Shown: piece after piece, positions 15,726-19,001 of the stretch
Layout: each line of letters begins with the position of its first letter
Position numbering within the stretch: position 1 is the first letter of the stretch
Source: an uncultured Porphyromonadaceae bacterium
GTDB taxonomy: Bacteria > Bacteroidota > Bacteroidia > Bacteroidales > Muribaculaceae
DNA length: 19,001 nt
Reading direction: 5' to 3'
Assembly: GCA_902462525.1 (NCBI GenBank)
Contig: CABQCA010000030.1
Coordinates: forward strand, 1 to 19,001
Made by a program: the position numbers and the translations under genes
Notes under the pieces: model-generated
Databases searched by the model: none
What the model saw: only the letters and a program-made list of their open reading frames with translations
What the model was told of the DNA's origin: nothing

Positions 15726-15756
15726 TATTATAGATTCATCTCCATTTCATAAGATT

Positions 15757-17274
15757 ATGAAGAAATTAAATATATATATGCTGGCGCTCGCTGCCGTTGC
15801 AGGCTTCACATTCACGGCCTGTGACGACGACGATACCACCACGGTGGCGAAAGCCGTGATGGCAAGCGTGCCAAGCGTTACTTTCGAAGGTATTTCGGCG
15901 CAGCCGCAGACCATTCAGGTGGTTGCCGACGCCGACTGGTACTCGGAGACTCCCGACAACATCACTGTCAGCCCTACGACAGGTCATGCCGGTACTACCG
16001 ATGTCACCATCACAATCACCGACAATCTCCGCGACGGTACTCTCGACAATCCCCACGAATACGAGATTTTCTTCCGCGGCGACATCAAGAAGTCGATTGC
16101 TACGGTGCGTGTTATCCAGAACGGCGACAAGTACCGCGGCGCAACCGAGTATGAAATCTGGGAGCTTGCCACCGCACCCGACGAAACAGTGCTTGTGCTC
16201 CCGTCAATGAATGTTCTGAAAGCCTACAACGGCACCGCAGTCGTAAGCGACGGTACCGATCTTCTCTTTGTCAACGGTCGCCCCGAGGGTGTGGCCGACG
16301 GAGTTTCCGGAACGGTGAAAGGTGTCAAGAAAAGCGACAGCAACGGCAATGCCTATGTCGAGAGCGACGAGTTCGCCGCCACAGGCACTTCGGAGCAGAC
16401 TCCCGGCGAACCTGTCGACATCACAGGCAGCTTCGGTTCGTTCAATGCATCTAAAATCACTTACTTCTCGCTCAGCGGTTATGTTATTGACGGCGTGGTG
16501 ATGGTCGACGGTCAGTCGGGCCGCATGGTTGTTGTCGACTCAGTTGAAGGTATAGACCTCGACGCTGCCAACAACCATACCGTAGACCTCGAAGGCTACT
16601 ACATCGGCAAGGAAGACGGTGCACTCCGTGCGCTTGTCAACAAGCTGACCGTAACCGGCAACTATCAGACAGTTCTCTGGCGCGAAGACTTCGAGTGGAT
16701 GGAACCGTGGACATCCGTCAAGAAATCGGGGCAGACCGTAGAGACGAATGACCCTGGAGCTAAATCCGACAACCTCAAAGCTGAAAATAACGACGGAAAG
16801 AAGATTATCGACGAGTTCTATGACCGTGGGTACAAATTCCTTGCCGCCCATGCCGACAACAAGTCGGAGCGTGCTCCCGAAGAGCAGATATATATGAACG
16901 CCAACTACCTCAAGTTCGGTCTTACCGGCTATCAGAGCGGAATCATTCTGCCCGCAATGACGACAGTGCCCGAAGGAGCCAAGGTAATCCTCGCCTTCGA
17001 CTGGTGCTCGCAGCGTCAGGGCACAGGCGTTTGGGATGCCACCGACCTCGTGGTAATAGTCAATAACGATGGTACCGAAACAGTATTTGAAGTTCCCGTA
17101 TATCACTTCCCCCAAGATGCCAAGTACGAATGGAAGAATGCCCGCATCGACCTCTCGTCGGTAAAGGTAGATAAGAATACGAAGATTTCTATCCGCAATT
17201 CAGATGAGCAGTGGCCGAGCGCAAAGGCCCTCCGCTGGTTCCTCGACAATATCAAGATTATCGAAGTGGAATAA
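15757..17274 (+). CDS. Surface lipoprotein with BACON-like domain (SusE/F-position ligand-binding protein)
   Basis: The product has 505 residues and a lipoprotein signal with lipobox FTAC (Cys22), followed by an acidic DDDD typical of surface-exported Bacteroidota lipoproteins. Residues about 33-123 resemble a BACON domain: ADADWYSE with Trp61, VSPTTGHAGTTDVTITI, and the end motif VRVIQNG. Residues about 145-303 form a beta-rich middle domain (VLVLPSMNV to NKLTVTGNYQ) that may be OB-like. Residues about 305-505 look like a jelly-roll binding module (REDFEWMEPW, VILAFDWCSQ, ALRWFLDNIKII). No catalytic motif is seen. It follows susD by 31 bases and is the last gene before a strong terminator, the position of SusE/F or surface glycan-binding proteins, so ligand capture at the cell surface is the likely role. 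The ligand is unknown. Confidence 0.82.
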   Translation: MKKLNIYMLALAAVAGFTFTACDDDDTTTVAKAVMASVPSVTFEGISAQPQTIQVVADADWYSETPDNITVSPTTGHAGTTDVTITITDNLRDGTLDNPHEYEIFFRGDIKKSIATVRVIQNGDKYRGATEYEIWELATAPDETVLVLPSMNVLKAYNGTAVVSDGTDLLFVNGRPEGVADGVSGTVKGVKKSDSNGNAYVESDEFAATGTSEQTPGEPVDITGSFGSFNASKITYFSLSGYVIDGVVMVDGQSGRMVVVDSVEGIDLDAANNHTVDLEGYYIGKEDGALRALVNKLTVTGNYQTVLWREDFEWMEPWTSVKKSGQTVETNDPGAKSDNLKAENNDGKKIIDEFYDRGYKFLAAHADNKSERAPEEQIYMNANYLKFGLTGYQSGIILPAMTTVPEGAKVILAFDWCSQRQGTGVWDATDLVVIVNNDGTETVFEVPVYHFPQDAKYEWKNARIDLSSVKVDKNTKISIRNSDEQWPSAKALRWFLDNIKIIEVE

Positions 17275-17301
17275 AGAACCCTGTTAAATACTAATCCTGT
17301 G

Positions 17302-17338
17302 AAAGGGTGCGGCGGCTCCGACCGTCCGCACCCTTTTT
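17302..17338 (+). terminator. Intrinsic terminator of the SusCD locus
   Basis: AAAGGGTGCGG at 17302-17312 pairs perfectly with CCGCACCCTTT at 17326-17336 around a 13-base loop, and the stem runs into TTTTT at 17334-17338. It lies 28 bases after the last lipoprotein stop. This is a canonical rho-independent terminator and marks the 3' end of the four-gene transcript. Confidence 0.85.
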
Positions 17339-17346
17339 ACATGGAG

Positions 17347-17513
17347 CGGCGGTTTTCAATTTTCAACCGCCGGACAGTGTGGGCCTGTTTCGCGAGCTGC
17401 CGGAGGTTGGAAACCTCCTCTCCATGGCGCTTTATGGGACGGCGGTTTCCAACCGCCGGGGCAGTGTGCGCCTGTTTCGCATGTTGTCGGAGGTTGGAAA
17501 CCTCCTCTCCATG
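17347..17513. repeat. Tandem palindromic repeat, two units (about 90-base period)
   Basis: Each unit has two hairpins: a GGCGGTT/AACCGCC palindrome (17347-17372 in unit 1; 17441-17457 in unit 2), a spacer containing CAGTGTG-G-GCCTGTTTCGC-like sequence, then GGAGGTT-GGA-AACCTCC (17402-17418 and 17489-17505), and the tail TCTCCATG. Unit 1 has a longer first loop. The core GGCGGTTTCCAACCGCCGG at 17441-17459 is identical to 8064-8082 behind gdhA, with the same TCCATG end. The layout resembles REP/BIME-type intergenic elements. Open frames through this block are products of the repeat and not genes. Confidence 0.75.
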
Positions 17514-17520
17514 TAGTAGC

Positions 17521-17572
17521 ACCGGAAAGTTCGGGAAAATGCGAAAAATCGCACAAATACGAATTTTCCGGT
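17521..17572. repeat. Palindrome upstream of the ATPase gene, copy 1
   Basis: ACCGGAAAGTTCG at 17521-17533 is the inverted complement of CGAATTTTCCGGT at 17560-17572 with 12 of 13 matches. Nested inside is TGCGA-AAAA-TCGCA (17540-17553). The whole 52-base element is therefore a nested palindrome. It is related to copy 2 at 17626-17680, about 104 bases further on. Confidence 0.65.
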
Positions 17573-17615
17573 GTATTTTTTGTCCGATGATTTCTGATAT
17601 TAGGATTTTATTTTC

Positions 17616-17623
17616 TATTTTTG
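17616..17623 (+). promoter_or_regulatory. Predicted -7 promoter element of the ATPase gene
   Basis: TATTTTTG at 17616-17623 matches TAnnTTTG exactly, about 60 bases before the ATG. No clear TTTG is found at the -33 distance. It sits between the two palindrome copies, so transcription would begin inside copy 2. Confidence 0.45.
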
Positions 17624-17625
17624 CA

Positions 17626-17680
17626 TTGGAAAGTTCAGAAAAATGCGAAAATCAACACAAAAATGAACTTTGCAGTGTAA
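17626..17680. repeat. Palindrome upstream of the ATPase gene, copy 2
   Basis: AAAGTTCA at 17630-17637 is the inverted complement of TGAACTTT at 17664-17671. Across its length it aligns with copy 1: GGAAAGTTC, then AAAATGCGAAAA, CACAAA and GTGTA in the same order. The inner hairpin of copy 1 is degenerate here. It ends 2-3 bases before the ATPase start codon, so it would form the 5' leader of that message. Confidence 0.6.
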
Positions 17681-17682
17681 TT

Positions 17683-19001
17683 ATGGAGATCCGAAGAGAT
17701 ATCATAGAGCGTTTTATCCGTTGGAAAGACAGTCCTGTCAGAAAGCCGATACTGCTTAAGGGTGCGCGGCAGATAGGAAAGACTTGGGCGATGGAAACAT
17801 TCGGGCATGAATGTTTCGAATTCTGTGTGAAATTCGATTTCGACAGACAGCCCGAGCTTAAATCGGTTTTTCAGAATACTAAAGAACCGGAACGGATAGT
17901 GAGGGAGCTGACACTTTATTGTCAGCAGCCCATAATAGCAGGACGCACACTCATCATTTTCGATGAAATTCAGGAATGTGAGGAGGCGCTGAATGCATTG
18001 AAATATTTCTGCGACGACGCGCCTCAATATCATATTATTGCTGCGGGTTCGCTGCTGGGGGTGGCGGTGAAAAAGAAGAGAATGACTGTCCCTGTGGGTA
18101 AAGTGACAGTGATGAAGATGTTTCCGGTGACATTCAAAGAATTTTTGTACTCAAGCGACCGGCGCACCTACGACTATATAGAATCGTTGAGCAGTCTCGA
18201 TCGTCTGCCTGAAATAATACTCAATAAACTGTTGCTTGAATACCGCCGGTATCAGGTGTGCGGCGGTATGCCGGAGGCTGTGGTGGCTTTGCTTGATAAC
18301 AGTGGTGTAGAAGCTGTGGAGAATGTGCAGCAGGATATTCTCGACCTTTATGAACTTGATTTCGCCAAATATGCCGACGCCAGGGAAATTCCGCGCATAC
18401 AGGCAATTTGGCATTCGCTGCCGGCACAGCTCTCGAAGGAGAACCGGAAGTTTATCTATAAGGTCATCCGTACGGGTGCCAGATCGAAGGACTACGAAGA
18501 TGCTCTGATGTGGCTCGAACAGGCCGGCATGATTTATCGGATTTATGATATAAGCAAGCCGGGGATGCCTTTGTCGGCATATAAGGAAACAGATGCTTTT
18601 AAAATCTATGCCTGCGACTGCGGTCTGCTGCGCAGGCTTGCCAATTTGCCGGCCGCTGTGATTCTTGACACTCAGACAGCCAATTATACCGAATTCAAAG
18701 GGGCATTGGCCGAAAATACTGTTCTCGAATCGCTGATGCCGCTGCTGAAGAACGACGAACCCTCATACTGGACTTCGGCGGCTTCGGCCGAAGTGGAATT
18801 TGTGGTTCCGTGGGACATGGAAATCATTCCCATAGAAGTGAAAGCTGAAGGAAATATCAGTGGAAACAGTCTTGCTGTGTATAACAAGAAATATGCGCCG
18901 AGATACCGTGTTCGGTTTTCGTCGCTGAATATGCAGTACAACGGCGGTCTGCTGAGCTGTCCTTCGCCGCTTGCCTCGTGGTTTGACAAATTAATGTCGC
19001 T
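17683..19001 (+). CDS. AAA_14/DUF4143-type ATP-binding protein (gene truncated by window edge)
   Basis: A family of P-loop ATPases common in many paralogous copies in Bacteroidales, whose biological role is not established. The frame is open from the ATG at 17683 to the window end, giving 439 visible residues, close to full family length. The N-terminal ATPase domain shows Walker A KGARQIGKTW (Lys33, Thr34) and Walker B LIIFDEIQE (Asp94, Glu95), then AAGSLLGVAV and VGKVTVMKMFPVTFKEFL, typical of AAA_14. The C-terminal DUF4143 domain contains CGGMPEAV, YACDCGLLRRLA and FKGALAENTVLE, and ends in a PD-(D/E)XK-like trio EVEFVV...IPIEVKAE (Glu372, Glu385, Lys387); the usual first acidic residue is Asp, here Glu. 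The start fits the family N-terminus (MEIRRDIIERFIRWK). Two palindromes precede it. It looks intact as far as visible. Confidence 0.93.
   Translation, partial: MEIRRDIIERFIRWKDSPVRKPILLKGARQIGKTWAMETFGHECFEFCVKFDFDRQPELKSVFQNTKEPERIVRELTLYCQQPIIAGRTLIIFDEIQECEEALNALKYFCDDAPQYHIIAAGSLLGVAVKKKRMTVPVGKVTVMKMFPVTFKEFLYSSDRRTYDYIESLSSLDRLPEIILNKLLLEYRRYQVCGGMPEAVVALLDNSGVEAVENVQQDILDLYELDFAKYADAREIPRIQAIWHSLPAQLSKENRKFIYKVIRTGARSKDYEDALMWLEQAGMIYRIYDISKPGMPLSAYKETDAFKIYACDCGLLRRLANLPAAVILDTQTANYTEFKGALAENTVLESLMPLLKNDEPSYWTSAASAEVEFVVPWDMEIIPIEVKAEGNISGNSLAVYNKKYAPRYRVRFSSLNMQYNGGLLSCPSPLASWFDKLMS

Noticed and set aside
17347..17513. CRISPR array
   Set aside because: Only two units, each itself a pair of hairpins, with no unique spacers of regular length and no cas genes.
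17307..17556. Small open frames on both strands, with internal repeats such as EVGNLLSM
   Set aside because: They are translations of the tandem palindromic repeat and overlap the terminator; no gene-like features.
17635..18033. 132-residue minus-strand frame over the start of the ATPase
   Set aside because: It is antisense to the Walker A/B region of a recognisable ATPase, and its start and end fall in that gene and its leader.

Overview
The window looks like a chromosomal segment of a Bacteroidales bacterium, probably a gut Muribaculaceae-like lineage. The evidence is the SusC/SusD pair, lipoproteins with Bacteroidota-type lipoboxes, promoters matching the Bacteroidota -7 element TAnnTTTG, start codons without clear Shine-Dalgarno sequences, and GC-rich genes separated by AT-rich spacers. 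Family placement is inference; the phylum is well supported. I saw no rRNA, tRNA, CRISPR array, phage or transposase gene.

Left part, minus strand (1-2784): the N-terminal two-fifths of a transketolase cut by the window edge, a small exported protein of unknown function 36 bases upstream of it, and an A-type flavodiiron protein (O2/NO detoxification) with all iron ligands present. The flavodiiron gene diverges from the next block across a 121-base spacer with promoter-like elements in both directions.

Central metabolic block, plus strand (2906-8040): a tight four-gene run of a MalY/PatB-type C-S lyase/aminotransferase, AroA (EPSP synthase), a small membrane-anchored protein with a Cys/Met/His cluster, and an orphan ABC-3 metal transporter permease. 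The last three genes overlap by 7-8 bases. A separate transcription unit follows with gdhA (glutamate dehydrogenase), which has the best promoter in the window and a long inverted repeat behind it.

Outer-membrane uptake locus, plus strand (8566-17274): a lipoprotein calcineurin-like phosphoesterase, a SusC TonB-dependent transporter, a SusD lipoprotein broken by an apparent single-base deletion, and a BACON-containing surface lipoprotein. It ends at a clear intrinsic terminator. No glycoside hydrolase is present and the only enzyme is a phosphoesterase, so the imported substrate may carry phosphate; this is inference. The SusD frameshift either disables the system or is a sequence error.

Right end (17347-19001): a tandem palindromic repeat whose core also occurs behind gdhA, then two diverged copies of a palindrome about 104 bases apart. 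The second copy lies just before an AAA_14/DUF4143-type ATPase gene that runs off the window. The most interesting non-coding signals are this dispersed repeat family and the paired palindromes upstream of the ATPase.
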